NCBI GenBank assembly: GCA_029582265.1
Contig: CM055823.1
Location: 14,582,060-14,646,059 of the forward strand
Source: Zoroaster sp. YZ-2022
Taxonomy: Eukaryota > Echinodermata > Asteroidea > Forcipulatida > Zoroasteridae
DNA length: 64,000 bases
Reading direction: 5' to 3'
Shown: piece after piece, positions 1 to 11,865 of the stretch
Layout of the letters: every line of letters begins with the position of its first letter
Position numbering within the stretch: the stretch's first letter is position 1
Made by a program: the position numbers and the translations under genes
Notes under the pieces: generated by a model
What the model saw: only the letters and a program-made list of their open reading frames with translations
What the model was told of the DNA's origin: nothing
The model's database searches: none

Positions 1-1660
1 ATTTGTTTTATTCAGGCAAGCCACTGCAACCCCAAAATACTTGGAGGTAATTTATTTTATTGCCCTTGGGTTTTCTAAGAGAATGAAATTAAAGGCCTGC
101 ACTGCAGTGTCAATGAAGAAAATTGAGAAGATTTGTTGACATCTTAATGTAGGAGTGAGGTGTTTATAGTCGCAACAAGGCTTAATGTTGGTATCAGTTA
201 CGGCCTTAAAAGGACACCATAATAATGTTTATGTATACAAATGGGCAAAAGATTTGGACTATTCCAACATTTTAAGATACATGAGACTCCATGAGATGAT
301 GTAAGATGAATGTTGTTTTATTCACGGTATCTTTAAGATTGAACATATTGTAAATATATATATTTCATTAGAGCTGCTTAGGAGAAAATATTGCTTAGTA
401 AATGTATCTGCTCAGCAAAATGTAGCCAAGAACCTACTAGAAGCGGTATACATTACGTAACAGTTTGGCTGCTAACCTTTCCTGTGATTCAGTCAAATGT
501 TCTTTGCTGAACTGATAAACAAATGACCCAGCCTTCATTGAACACTTCAAAGAAGGATGTGTCATTTTTATTTGTTGTATTTTTGGTGGGTGTGTTTGAG
601 GATGATGGGGCTGGGAAGGGGTTGGGGTGTTTACTTCACTTGCCTATATTGAAAAATTCAAACTTTTAAAGATGTATTGCCTGTGTTTTACCACCAATTT
701 CTAGAAAAGAAAACCATCAAAATGTATTTATGGAAATCACAGTCTCCCACTGGATTGACTTTTAACATTTGAAGTTGTAGGCTGATTCCAAGATTGAATT
801 GTACATGATATTTGGATCTTTATGTACTTTGTAATTCACCCCTTGAGACCATGTTTGTGGTTTTATTGTACTGTACAAGTAAGTCTGACTCAACCAGAGT
901 CAAACATTTAACAACTGAAGGGAGGTGTGCACCATTTTTCATTACCTGAAAAGCAACCAAGTTACATTATTATCAAAACGCTTACATGTACTAACCTTGT
1001 AAGATGTGAAATGTTTGAGGGAAACTTTTCAAATTTAAAATGAATCACCATCTGACGGTGATCCATTTCTAAAAAGAAAATAATAATAATAATAAACACT
1101 GTCTTCAGATGTTGGACATTTTAAAGCTGATAATTCTTGGATTGAATTTAAATGTTTCACATGTCAGTGACCAACTTCAGTTTTGAAATGAACTTACTTA
1201 AGAATATTCATTCAGGTCCCACGTATTGTGCATTGTATTTTTATTTCTCCTTCTGGAAAAGGTGTGTGTATGTGGGGGGGGGGGTATTCCTAAAAAAAAA
1301 GTTTGTGAAGCCCCCAATAACACCCCGCCCCCGTGTGTTTCAGGACACAAAGAACATTTTCTGGTTTCCTAAAATAAGCACTCAAACGTAAGCGACTGAC
1401 TAAAAAGTATTGTAGCACATTGAAATTTCAGGAGTTACGCGCTTGATCTGTTACATGTCCTCTTGTTTGTGTTGTTTCCTTGACGGAAGTGCAATGTTAG
1501 GAAGTTATAATTAACTTGACTGGACATAAATAAATGTTGTGATTAATTTTATGAATTAACACTTCGATGTTAAAATTTTGAAATTGATAAATTCAATAAA
1601 ATGTACTGCAAAGCCATTGAGAAAAGAATGTTGTTAATGTTGTGTTTATTTTGTAGTTAC
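1..1660 (+). other. Possible 3' UTR of a gene lying to the left
   Basis: This stretch has no long open frame and little resemblance to the repeats elsewhere in the window. It is T-rich, fairly unique-looking, and holds AATAAA signals in an AATAAT run near 1090 and again near 1593, the second followed by ordinary AT-rich DNA. That pattern would fit a long 3' UTR of a plus-strand gene whose coding part lies outside the window. It is an inference only; intron DNA is the alternative. A G-run near 1274-1285 is followed by an A-run. Confidence 0.25.
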
Positions 1661-2319
1661 TGTTTTAGCTGATAGATGGTCAAAATGTATTAGGTTCTTT
1701 AGGTTACAGAGAATTGTTGGGGACATCCTGATTGAGAACAATAGGATGGGGCTTCTATTTTTGTGGTCCACACTTTAAAATCCCCTACTTAAATGGTCCT
1801 GGGGTTAGGGTAGGGTTCATTTTGTAGAATTAATTGTTTTAGATGGGGCTCTACATTATCAAGACAAAACACTTACTGGGATGAATCCCACCCTAAAAGT
1901 ATGTGTACATTGACTTATGGATTTTACACACATCATGATCACTTTATTGACCCAGCTCGATAATGCCGAACTTGGCAATATAATTTGTACTACTCTATCT
2001 AAGTTGTATAGAACAGTACTCAGTATGTGGCTGACAATGATCAGGTTAATAGTCAATAAAGAGGGTACTTGAACAAGGGCCTAATAATTTGAAACCTACC
2101 GAAAAAGTCCTGTCTTACAAAGTATTCACATATTTTATTTATTTATTTTTTATTTATTGATTTTTAAAAATTATTTATTGAAATTACAAATATGAAACCT
2201 TTTTTATAATTAAGTATGCTCAAAAGTTTGATTTAGGCACACAATGTGTTTGAAACCCTTCTTTATTGACTACTGCTGACTTCCCATTTTGTAGATTGTC
2301 TTTTCAGTAACTCATTCTC
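1661..2319. other. No recognisable feature
   Basis: AT-rich DNA without a supported gene. A TTTATTTATTTATTT low-complexity run lies near 2132-2185. Confidence 0.4.
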
Positions 2320-2940
2320 ACCAACTATCCACAGACACCCGTATCACTGACTCCACAGCTACGTTAATAAATAGCTTCCTTACTAATAGTTGTGATTTAC
2401 CATCCAAATCTAGAATCTTGTTTATCGATGCTTCCGATCATCTACCCATTTTCTCATGATTCAATTAAATGATTCACATCTCAATAAAGAGAAAGTCACT
2501 CAATCCTTCAGATTGTATCAACCAAGAAAACATTATTCGGTTACAACAACACTGTTTATTGGATGTTGACTAGAGGGAAATGTACTCATGTGAAATCCCC
2601 GATACTGCTTATAATACCTTCATCACTATGTTTACTCATCTTCATGATTCTCATTTCCCAGTTCAAAATATCAGTCATAATAGAAGATTTAAACCATAGA
2701 TGACCAATGGCATCATACCGTCCATCAAACACAAAAACAAATTGTATGAAGAACTTCCTGATCAAACCAAACAATGCCAACAAAAGAAAGTACAAGAAAT
2801 TCCGTAACAAACTTAATGGTCTGATCAAAGTTGTCAAAGTCAGGTACTATGCAGAGAAGTTTTCTGGTGCTAAATCCAATATCAAACAAACCTGGAACAT
2901 TATAAATTATATTCTTAAGAAAAACTCCCACTCAATACTC
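2320..2940 (+). pseudogene. LINE fragment, endonuclease end and linker
   Basis: Read on the plus strand, the DNA at 2400-2460 gives FIDASDHLPIFS, matching the SDH box that closes the APE-type endonuclease of non-LTR retrotransposons. From about 2700 two overlapping frames give the linker typical of CR1/Jockey-like elements: MTNGI..SIKHKNKLYEE, then FLIKPNNANKRKYKKFRN, and later TWNIINYILKK. The join between the frames is a frameshift, so the copy is dead. No reverse transcriptase follows. A ~145-bp piece of the same element recurs at 8165-8310 and, inverted, at 42812-42955. Clade assignment is uncertain. Confidence 0.6.
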
Positions 2941-3148
2941 GGTGTGATTTTCACTCCAATGGACAAATGCTTACAAACAAGGCCCAAACGAATAGACAAT
3001 CAATATTTAAACAAACCAAATTCGCCCTTTTTTTGCACGAATTATTCGCTTATTAATATTTTAACACATGAAAAATTCTGGAGATTATCCTTTTTTGGCC
3101 ACCCAGCTTTAATTAAATCTCAATAAAAACTGAGTATTTTTGCTCCCA

Positions 3149-4900
3149 TCAGTTTAGGATTGTTAAAGACAAAATAACCAAGATTTTAATCATTTGGATC
3201 CAAAAATCAAATAAATATTTCCATTTTCCTTGAGTTTTTGTATATTTTTGCAGACAGTTTAATGTTAACGCATCTATTTTGCATGTGATGATGATTAATC
3301 CAGTTGCACCTAATTCTGGAGATCCCCTTATAGTGTCTGTTTTGATTTTGTCTGGTTTCGATGACCAATAAAATTGCATTATAACTTTATCCATTTCTTA
3401 GTCATTTAGTAATATTTCTATTCAAAATAGTCTTCACTATGTTTATTCTCTCTGCCCAATTGTCTTCCGGCTTGATCTCATTTTCAAAATGTAGGCCAAT
3501 AATTTAAATCTTTGATTGTTCCTGTTTTTCTGTCTTTCCATGCTCCCAACTATAAGCCTTGGGTTTTCTGATTGTTGATTTTTGAACCGGATCCTTCAAC
3601 ATTGAGAAGACTGATAGGTCTCCATTTTGTTTAAGTCACCTCTTTCGCCTCTATTTATTTTTTTATTTTTTTCAATTTCAAAGTAATTTTTTAATAAAAA
3701 TAAATTAATAATATTGTTGAAATTGCATTTCGATATTCAATCGAAACAGCAGACATATATTTTGATCGGCAAACATGAACTACGCGCTTCAACTAATTTG
3801 CTTGTAGTGAGACGTAACTTCAGTCAACAGAAATCGGTGGCACAATGCTGCGTGATTGAAATTAATGACATAAATACTTACAAGGATCCCAGATTCAGTA
3901 GACCATCAAATGTTCCGGGTTCAATTTCACTGATTTTGTTGTCAAAGAGATACCTAAGATGGAAAACAAAGAAGGGTTAATAATCCATCTCAGCAGAGAA
4001 AAGATGTGCATCTGGCGTATCCACACCATTCACCCCCATGGTTTCAACTTACAGGAAGGGAGTGTCTCCCTGTCTGACTTTTTTTTTTCATTTTCACTCA
4101 TCCTTATTTTCTTCTTTCAGTCATAAACTCCTGCTCTCCTTGTACCCACATTTATTCAACATTGTTTTTCCGTTGATGCTTTTGGCAGAAAAAAAAAGTA
4201 GATTCTCAGTTTTCTCTGCCCACATTATGTATGCAATCTGAGTGTAAAGTTTAATATTTTCTCCTTTAATTCTAGCTCAGTTATTGTATTGTTTGAAGGA
4301 TTACTAATGACATAATCTTCTTATTCCTGTTTTTCTTTGTATCTTTTCTCGCCTTAATAATATTTAATAATTGTTTTGACTATTTTTTCCAATATCCCAG
4401 CAAACAAATAACAGCCATAACAGTCTTTTTGGGGTAATCCAAAATTTCCAAAACTATTCAACTCAAGTTTTACATTTGTCGTCTTTATGAAGTTCATTAT
4501 TACAAACCCATCTTCCCTTTCCTGTGGGAATGGTTTGATAATCAAAACGGACAATTCCTGTACTGTGATCTGACAGACCGGAAGAATCAACGGAAATTTC
4601 TTTTAGTTGTTATCCGAGTGTTTCTGAAATTAGAACATAATCAATTTAACTCGGTCTTTTAATTACTTTGTGGTAAAATGTCTATCCTGGTTTATTCTCT
4701 ATATATCGCCAAGTATCAATGAGTTCATTTTCCTGAATAATTTTACAAAGAGAAGTTTTGCTTTGATCGTACATATTTCTTGAATCTAACTGACAGTTAA
4801 GATTACCTCCAATAATGTAATTATATTTAGGATATGTTATCAGTGACACCATCAACTTCTTTCTAATTATTGTCAATATTACTTCTGATTTCACTGTGGT
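3149..4900 (-). pseudogene. LINE remnant (L1/Tx1-like?) on the minus strand
   Basis: On the minus strand 4894-4682 encodes an endonuclease piece with YIIGGNLNCQLDSRN, and 4590-4350 continues with SDHSTVIVRFDY and GKGRWVCNNELH, both typical of the APE endonuclease and the linker after it. DNA at 4350-4000 continues in broken frames with a WAEKTE-like string found upstream of LINE reverse transcriptases. At 3394-3149 a frame contains FYWSSKPDKIKTDTIRG, like the region after the reverse transcriptase of L1/Tx1-type LINEs. The reverse transcriptase core is missing; about 300 bp of unrelated repeat (3700-3985) lies where it should be. Frameshifts and deletions show decay. The 4000-4900 part is also present, inverted, in arm A' (about 47580-48400). 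Confidence 0.55.
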
Positions 4901-7900
4901 TATTCATTACAATGTTGCATAAGTCTTTCCGTGAGAATTAATCACAATTGATTAGTTGTGATAGTTACGGTATGTCGTTAAAGAACTACTCACAAAGTGA
5001 GAAATGATTTTCAATACACAACACTTGAGTGCATCAAAATTAAGAACCAACATCCTTGGAGTACAGTCCTCTATTTAAAAGTGTGACATAATGTGGCAAT
5101 AACCATGAAGTGTCATCGCATACGTTATCAGATCGGTGTTCCAGAATAAAAAATAAAATAAAATAAAATAAAAATAAAAAACAGGAGAATCTGCAATACA
5201 ACTTCAAATCTGCTGATCTCGGATTTATGACGCATTGAAATGCCGCCAAAAAAAAGAGAAAAAGAGGTCAGATCCCATTGTATCAACAGCTTTCCCTCCA
5301 AAGTAGACCATCTTGAAGAAGCTACTCTGAATCTTGAACACTACTCCTCCCACAGCTTCAAAATGAAAAGTATGCAGGTAATTTTGATCTTGACCCTGAC
5401 AGTACTAGTGATCGGTCAAAAAATATGAAAAATATTTCCGCCTGCAGCTCATTAGGCCAATATAGAAAATAAAGTCATTATAAAGTAGGGTTAAAAACAA
5501 CTTGTTAAAGTAGATAGCCTACATCGGTATATATTCATCAATGTTCTCAGATTTTCCTGAAATCGTACTTTATGAAACGTTGTCATGGTATCAAACAAGT
5601 TGAACAATTGTCTTGCCCGAGGTTCACTCATTAGAAAACTAAATTTACAAATGAATCTCGATAGACAACATTTGAGTGAATCGAAATATAAAACAAAAAT
5701 ATAAGTTCGTTGTTCTTTATTTAGCTCTAATTAATAAGTGTGCATGATATGCTGTGACGATTTGTGAATTAGTTTGAAACGAACAATGCAAACTTCCTCA
5801 TAAAGAAAAATTTATTATATGAGTATGTTTAACGATTCAAGATATACATGTAGCCTAACAACTGATCGTGTAAAATGTAGCTCATTAATGTCTTTAGTTA
5901 AAGAAAACAAAATGCATTCTAATTTTTCGAATGGCAAGAAACACAACTTTGTTTCGTTGTCGGGTGTAACTTAATTTAAAATTAATTCTTGCTTGATTGA
6001 AAATTATGACAACTATGCTCTGGGTGAAAGTTGTTTTTGGTTTCCAGATATGGAAGATGGAATAAAAACGAAGTATGGTTGATAAAACAAATTGTATTTA
6101 AACAAAAATACATTGGTAATAATTATCAATTTTCTCAGATTTTCAAGAATGCATATGGTTGTGAAAAGCTGCCATGGTATCAAACAATCTGATGATCCTG
6201 CCCGAGGTTCACTGAATATCAACACAAATTATTTAAGTGCATCGACATAAAAACCTGTGGTGACATACTACCCTCTATTGACCACATTTTAAAGCAAATT
6301 ATCCAAATGTTTTCATTAAATACAGCAATTTGTTGCAAGATATTGATTTAATCCAGATATGCCTATATAAATTTAACAACCGATTTGTTTAAATGTTGCT
6401 GATAATGTTGTGTCGCACCGAGACAATAGTGAAAATCCATACATATTTTTCGATCGGCAAATATGAACATCACACTTTTTCAAATTTATTTTGTCGTCAA
6501 TCGTAATTTCATTTGAAGGGAATCGTTTTCCTGATGGTACGTGATTGCAATTCATGGCATGGAAACTAACACAAAGTGAGCTTTTAGACCAATGTTCCTT
6601 GATCAATGAACCGATATTGTTGTTGAACAGCCCTTCAATATATTCAGTTATACATAAAACAATTGATTTGTTAAATATGTAGCGCAAATAATGTCCATGG
6701 TGAACATGCAAGTGCATGTTTCGATCGGCAAACATGATCTACGTATGCTCCTACGTACTACTTTTGTTTTGTCGTCAGACGTTAATATACTCAGAGAAAT
6801 GAAAGTGAGAAATGAATTTCAACGCACAACACCTGAGTGCATCAAAATTAAGAACACAATCATTAAACCAGTGCCGTAAATCCGTGATGAAAAGTTTGGG
6901 GTAGTATTGACATTTTGTTTGCATAATGTACTGGATCTCAAACGTCACTCAACGAGGGGGTACCCCCCAAACACTGCGTGAGACAAGGGATACCCCTTGC
7001 TGTTTTTTAAAATGTTCATGTCCTAAAAATAAAAAAATATTCAAATGCATAATACTTTTTCAAGAGAAGAAATAGTGCAAATAGTGAAATAGTCCTTTCA
7101 CTCATTTTTCAGAAAATATTTTATTAAAAAGAATATGGGTAAAATACTGAAAAAAAATCTTGCCAAAGAATGCTATAACTCAATGACTGCCATGTCTTAT
7201 GCAGACCCAGGGCTGTCTTCCACATGTTTTCCCCCAGTTAAGTCGATAGTTTCAGTGCAAATAACCGTGGATCGAAACTCAGTAGAGCTACTATTGTAAA
7301 CTTTAAATGGTGACGCAATAACAATTTATTTAACACATGGGGACATGACAGCTGCTGGCTGTGGTAATGTACAACTAAGTACTGGATCTGATCTCAAATT
7401 TTTTTTGGGTAACACATGACAAATCCTGGGGGTGATCCTATAGACCAGAAGATATCTAAGATGGGAAAACAAAGTATAGAGTTAAAACAAAAATCATTAA
7501 AGCCAACTAATATGGTTATTTATTTCAATGTTCTTAGATTTTCCTGAAAGCATTGTTTGGTGAAATATTAGTGATTGGTCAAAAACTGTGAAAAATCTTT
7601 CCGCCTGCAGCTCATTAGGCCTTTTTTAGGCTATATTTTCCCCCAAACAGCAAATTGGTTGGAAAAAAGCGGCGACTTATATGAGAGCTGCAACCAGGAC
7701 AAGAGATGTATTCGAAAACCGAAAGTTTGAATTCTGTAATTTGTTGTACTTGAAACTTTGAAAACAATTTGCTACCTTAGTAAATTGAATAGAAATGGCC
7801 GAATTTTAATAACCCGGGTAATTTGAACTTTGTTGAAAGTCTGAACCATGACATTATTTTGTATAGACCTAAAGAAACATACTGATTTGAAGTCTCAGTA

Positions 7901-8704
7901 ATTTTGTATTTTAAAAGAGATGGACTTCAAACACTTCACAAAATATGCTGAAATCACTTTAATTAAGCAATGACTATTAGACTAGATCGTATTATTTGTT
8001 TTGGATAAATCTTTCCTGTATTCTGTAGATAGTTTCACCCACGTTGGCATAAGTATTCTGTCCTGTGGCCAAGTTTTTGGATCGCTACAGCGACAGAGGG
8101 CGTACGGAACTTTTGGACGTGTGGTTTTGTTTTACTGTGGGTGAATTTTGAAATCACCTTTATGATTTCCCAGATTAAAATATCAGTCTTAATAGAAGAT
8201 TAAAATTATGGATGACGAATGGCATCATACAATCCATCAAACACAAAAACAAATAATGTATAAGAACTTCCTGATCAAACCAAACAATGCCAACAAAATA
8301 AGTACACCCCTCCCCTCGTTGAATGTTGTGGACTGAGGTGTTCAACTTTGGGTATTATAAGTGAGAGATTTTAGAGGCCCACTCTCATTTCATTTGTGTA
8401 TGATATGCATATAATTGCCTTTTAATGACTGCACAAATTTTGTCGGTTCATTAATGTTTTGTTTCATGGGTAAATAGGCCCCCCAAAAATAAAATAAAAT
8501 AAAATAAAATAAAAAACATAAAATTACCATATTGACACATGACGTAAATAACGATGAAGGTATATTTAATTTAATACTATAACTATGTGTTAAAACTGTA
8601 GATGTAGAATACAAATAATACAGAAGGTTAATTACGTAAATGTGGCGAGGTTCAGTCAACTGAAGCGTTGGTATAATTTATATTACACTTGCCTGGTATA
8701 ATGG
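3975..8704 (+). repeat. Long inverted repeat, arm A (end of putative large element)
   Basis: This block is repeated in reverse orientation at 42410-48464 with only scattered substitutions and small indels; I judge it at roughly 97-98% by eye, apart from insertions in the other arm. Its outer boundary is sharp: it ends GGTATAATGG at 8704. The inner boundary cannot be fixed because the other arm runs into an assembly gap. The arm is mostly non-coding: a LINE remnant, pentanucleotide (TTTTA)n runs at about 5150-5185 and 8490-8515, and several diverged ~600-bp internal repeats. The latter share the phrases CCCGAGGTTCACT (5617, 6202), TCGATCGGCAAA and CCGCCTGCAGCTCATTAGGC (5440, 7600). No intact gene is seen. 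Confidence 0.8.
8165..8310 (+). repeat. Short LINE fragment inside arm A
   Basis: About 145 bp here repeat 2660-2800 (GGCATCATAC..TCCATCAAACACAAAAAC and AACTTCCTGATCAAACCAAA), so they derive from the same non-LTR element. Coding frames are broken. Confidence 0.55.
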
Positions 8705-8709
8705 GTGCA
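8692..8709 (-). mobile_element. Right terminus and target duplication of putative element E
   Basis: The repeat arm ends CCTGGTATAATGG, the exact inverse of the CCATTATACCAGG that begins arm A' at 42410. The next bases, GTGCA (8705-8709), equal the five bases just before 42410. Beyond them the DNA (ATGACTATCTTTACCGTG) is the sequence that follows block B without interruption at 54604-54500 on the minus strand of contig 3. This is what one end of a transposon with inverted termini and a 5-bp target duplication looks like. Confidence 0.6.
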
Positions 8710-8860
8710 TGATGACTATCTTTACCGTGAAAACGACATGAAAGGTCATTTTGCCGTGAAAATTTTTGCTAAGGGCAAATTCACGGTATTTTCACGCTCC
8801 AGAAATGACAAACTTTATCCACGGCAAAAACACTGCGATTTCACGGCAAAAAAGAGTGTC
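8710..8860. repeat. Cluster of CCGTGAAAA/TTTTCACGG motifs
   Basis: Within 150 bp the motif CCGTGAAAA or its inverse appears about six times, spaced 15-30 bp apart, in both orientations. The first ~95 bp match 54605-54510 (inverse) closely; further out, both copies keep the motif but lose alignment. Function unknown. Confidence 0.5.
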
Positions 8861-10899
8861 TAAACTCCTATTGTTATTCATAACGGTAAACCATTCTTTC
8901 CAATGACAAAAGGGTGATAACGAGTGTCTCCGGTGTGTTGACATAACGGAAACACTTGCTAATGTTTATGGACAAGTTAGTGTTTAATCTCATTACCGAC
9001 TGTCACTCGAAATAATTTGGCTGGCATAAATGCACGATCATACCTCTTTGGTCATACAAGGAACGGCGCCATGGCTATCTCCATGTAGAAAAAGCGTTAA
9101 GGCCGGTTCATTGAAAGCAAACGCGAAATGTCATGCTTTTGAATTCGCTTCGTATTCGGCCCAGTGCATGGTGGAATACACGTTTGACTGCAGGCTGAAT
9201 GATAATGAAATTCTATTTACCTCCTATTTCGTACTTCTAAATGGCGATGCCAACAATGTACCCAGATACATTTTAGAAATAGTAAATCAAACGTTATATT
9301 CAGGACAGCGTTTCTTCTAGGATTTGAAAACTGCCCGTCAAACTTATGTTGGATTCGAAAACTGCCCGTCCAAAACAAGCGCGAATCTAATAATGGCGTG
9401 GGCCCCGATTTTGTTTGGATTTTAAATGCTCTCTGTTGCAATCTGAGGCTCAAAATATTTCCTTATTGGGGATTCTGAGTCTATGCATATAGATATTTTC
9501 AGAAAGGAAGAATAGATCCTGCCTGCCTTTTGTTGATGTTTCTGTCCGTCCGTCTGGCTGACATACGCGGCGAACACAGTCATTATTTGATATAACTCAA
9601 CCTCGTCACCATGAGAAAATCAGGTGCCCTCGTTCCTTATACGGGTTGTTGGAATGAGCCGGGGCCAACGGCTAACGTTACACAAATTATAGTCGGCAAC
9701 CAGACGTGTTTCATATTTAATTTCCCGCTTACTTTGGGGATTACATGCGTCCTCAGTGTCTACCGGTATACCGGACATTGTAGTCCTTCGTGAACAAGCG
9801 CCCACGCGTACGTGGAACACGATGCTTCCATTTTAAAAGAAACTTTGACGCTCTAACGAAATAATGTTGTGTGAGAATTTAAAAAAATTATAGCGCGGCA
9901 GTAGCACTATCGATATGCGTGCTAGCATGGGCGCAGGCACAGTACAGGCAGCCCACTTCGCCGTATAGGAACAGCATGGCGTGGGTATAGGCTAGTCCAG
10001 CTTGCGATCACCGTTCACATTATCGAACAATGGGTTGAGGGCCAGAATAGCAAGATAGATCAAACACCGACATGGGAATTGGTCACTGTAGTTCTGTTAC
10101 ATTGTGTAAATACAAAAATGTAATGTAAATTGAAACGTCTTTATTTCAATTATATATATCAATATCATATAATATAATGCGCATCAAACTCGGTTAACTT
10201 CAACACAGTAGAAATTAAATATTTCAGTTTTAACTCTAATTATGGCTGTGGGGCCCGGGGAGCGCCGGGTAAAACACGGCTGTGGACATGGGCACAACTC
10301 CACTGTTCAGCCAAGCGTATCTAGACTGTACAATAAGCGGGCAAGCTATAAAACTGGGCGTACCCTATTCATTGCCCATGAAGTACCCAAACAGCATAAT
10401 TGAAAGACCTGTGTTCAGAAATCACATGAAAAGGCTGTATTCAGAATGCTCTCGAAAGCCCAATCTATTATATAACACGCCCATTCAAAAGAACAATATG
10501 GTTCACGCAAACTATCAGACATCTTGAAGATTTCTATTCAAGGCGCATTCTCAGCAAATGCAGGTGGAAAATCAATTATTTCACCAGCCGTGGCTATAGC
10601 CGTCAACCGTACGCAAGGGGTTGACACCAGTTTAAACTTTTCGTAACATGTACAACTTAGTTTACTAAAACGAGACGTAAATATTTCAAGGAATATCATT
10701 CATATTATTAATTAAATTTAGATTTTGTTTGGATTACTTTTAAATGCCGAAGATAAAGCTTTTTATTCTACAAATTGAACATATTTCTTGCTAAAATCTA
10801 AAATCCACAAATTGTTATTCATATCTATGGCTGAAGTTAATGGACAAGATAGTTTTGAAATTGGTATAATTGATGTTTTATGTTGAACTTCATGATGCT
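8861..10899. other. Unassigned DNA with one dispersed repeat
   Basis: No gene recognised. Open frames of 60-96 codons occur (for example 9030-9320 and 10282-10527), but they resemble nothing I know and lack support. From 9318 to about 9850 the DNA resembles 53595-54130 in the same orientation: AGGATTTGAAAACTGCCCGT, GGGCCCCGATTTTGTT, GGCTAACGTTACACAAAT and AGTCGGCAACCAGAC occur in both, in the same order, with diverged spacers. That suggests an old dispersed repeat. Confidence 0.45.
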
Positions 10900-11865
10900 C
10901 TATTTTCCATAAAACTTTTATGATACTGCCCCTGGGAAATGTACCGGTAAAGAGTGCAGAGTCCGAAGACTATATAGTGGTAGCAGAAAGGCAGAGAGTA
11001 CTATACTGTGCGCGACGGCGGATTGGCGCGTTCGATGTTGGGTACGAGTTGACTCGTCCCCTGGACTCGGTCATAAGAAAAAATCAACAAAATCAACAAT
11101 TTTTTTTCCTGAAATAAGAATTAATGAATAAAATTTCAGTCATGATAGGACACCATAAAAATATGTCCGAATTAATTCCTTAAAGAAAAAATCCAAAAAT
11201 GTTGAAAGAAAAGAAATGCTGATGAAAATAATTATTTTAAAAACAGTAATTTTTTCCTGAAATGAGAAATAATGAATCAAAGTTGATAACATTTCAGTCA
11301 CGATAGAACACCATTTGTCTGAATACGTTCCGTAACAGAAAATTTTGATAGGAGAAAAATACTGATGAAAAGTAACGATAAAAAAATTGATGATACGTTT
11401 TGCATATTACCAATATAAAATACAACAAATTATTAGTTTCTTGTCATAATAATGAGCTTGTATGAATCAAAGACAAGTCCCGACAGGACACTGTGAGTAT
11501 GAATTAAATCTTTTAAAGAAAAATCTAAAATGTTGACCAAACATTTACTGATAGAAATGACAGAAAACATTATGATATTGTGCCCTTGGGTAAAATGTTC
11601 CCAGGAAAGAGTGCAGAGTCCGAAGACTATAGTGGCAGCGGAAGGCGGAGAGAACTATACTGTGGGAGACGGCGGGCTGGCGAGTTCGATGTTGGGTACG
11701 AGTTGACTCGTCCCCCAGACTCGGTCGTAAGAAAAATAAACAAAATCAAAAGTTTTTTTTTATGAAATAAGAATTAATGAATACAATTTCAGTCAAGATA
11801 GGACACCATAATGTCTGAATTAATTCCTTAAAAGAAAAATCTAAAAATGTTGAAAGAAAAGAATA
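10900..11865 (+). repeat. Tandem pair of ~655-bp units with ~160-bp subrepeats
   Basis: A ~150-bp block at 10925-11085 recurs at 11580-11740. Both carry AAGAGTGCAGAGTCCGAAGA and TCGATGTTGGGTACGAGTTG. Both copies stay open in the same frame and share KSAESEDY and FDVGYELTRP, but no start, domain or continuation is visible. Around them a degenerate ~160-bp subrepeat (TTCCTGAAAT..AATTTCAGTCA..GATAGGACACCAT..AATTCCTTAAAG) occurs about four times. The last one runs directly into the 186-bp satellite. Confidence 0.6.

Noticed and set aside
9030..9320. 96-codon plus-strand frame as a gene
   Set aside because: No domain, no splice or promoter support, and adjacent to a dispersed repeat.
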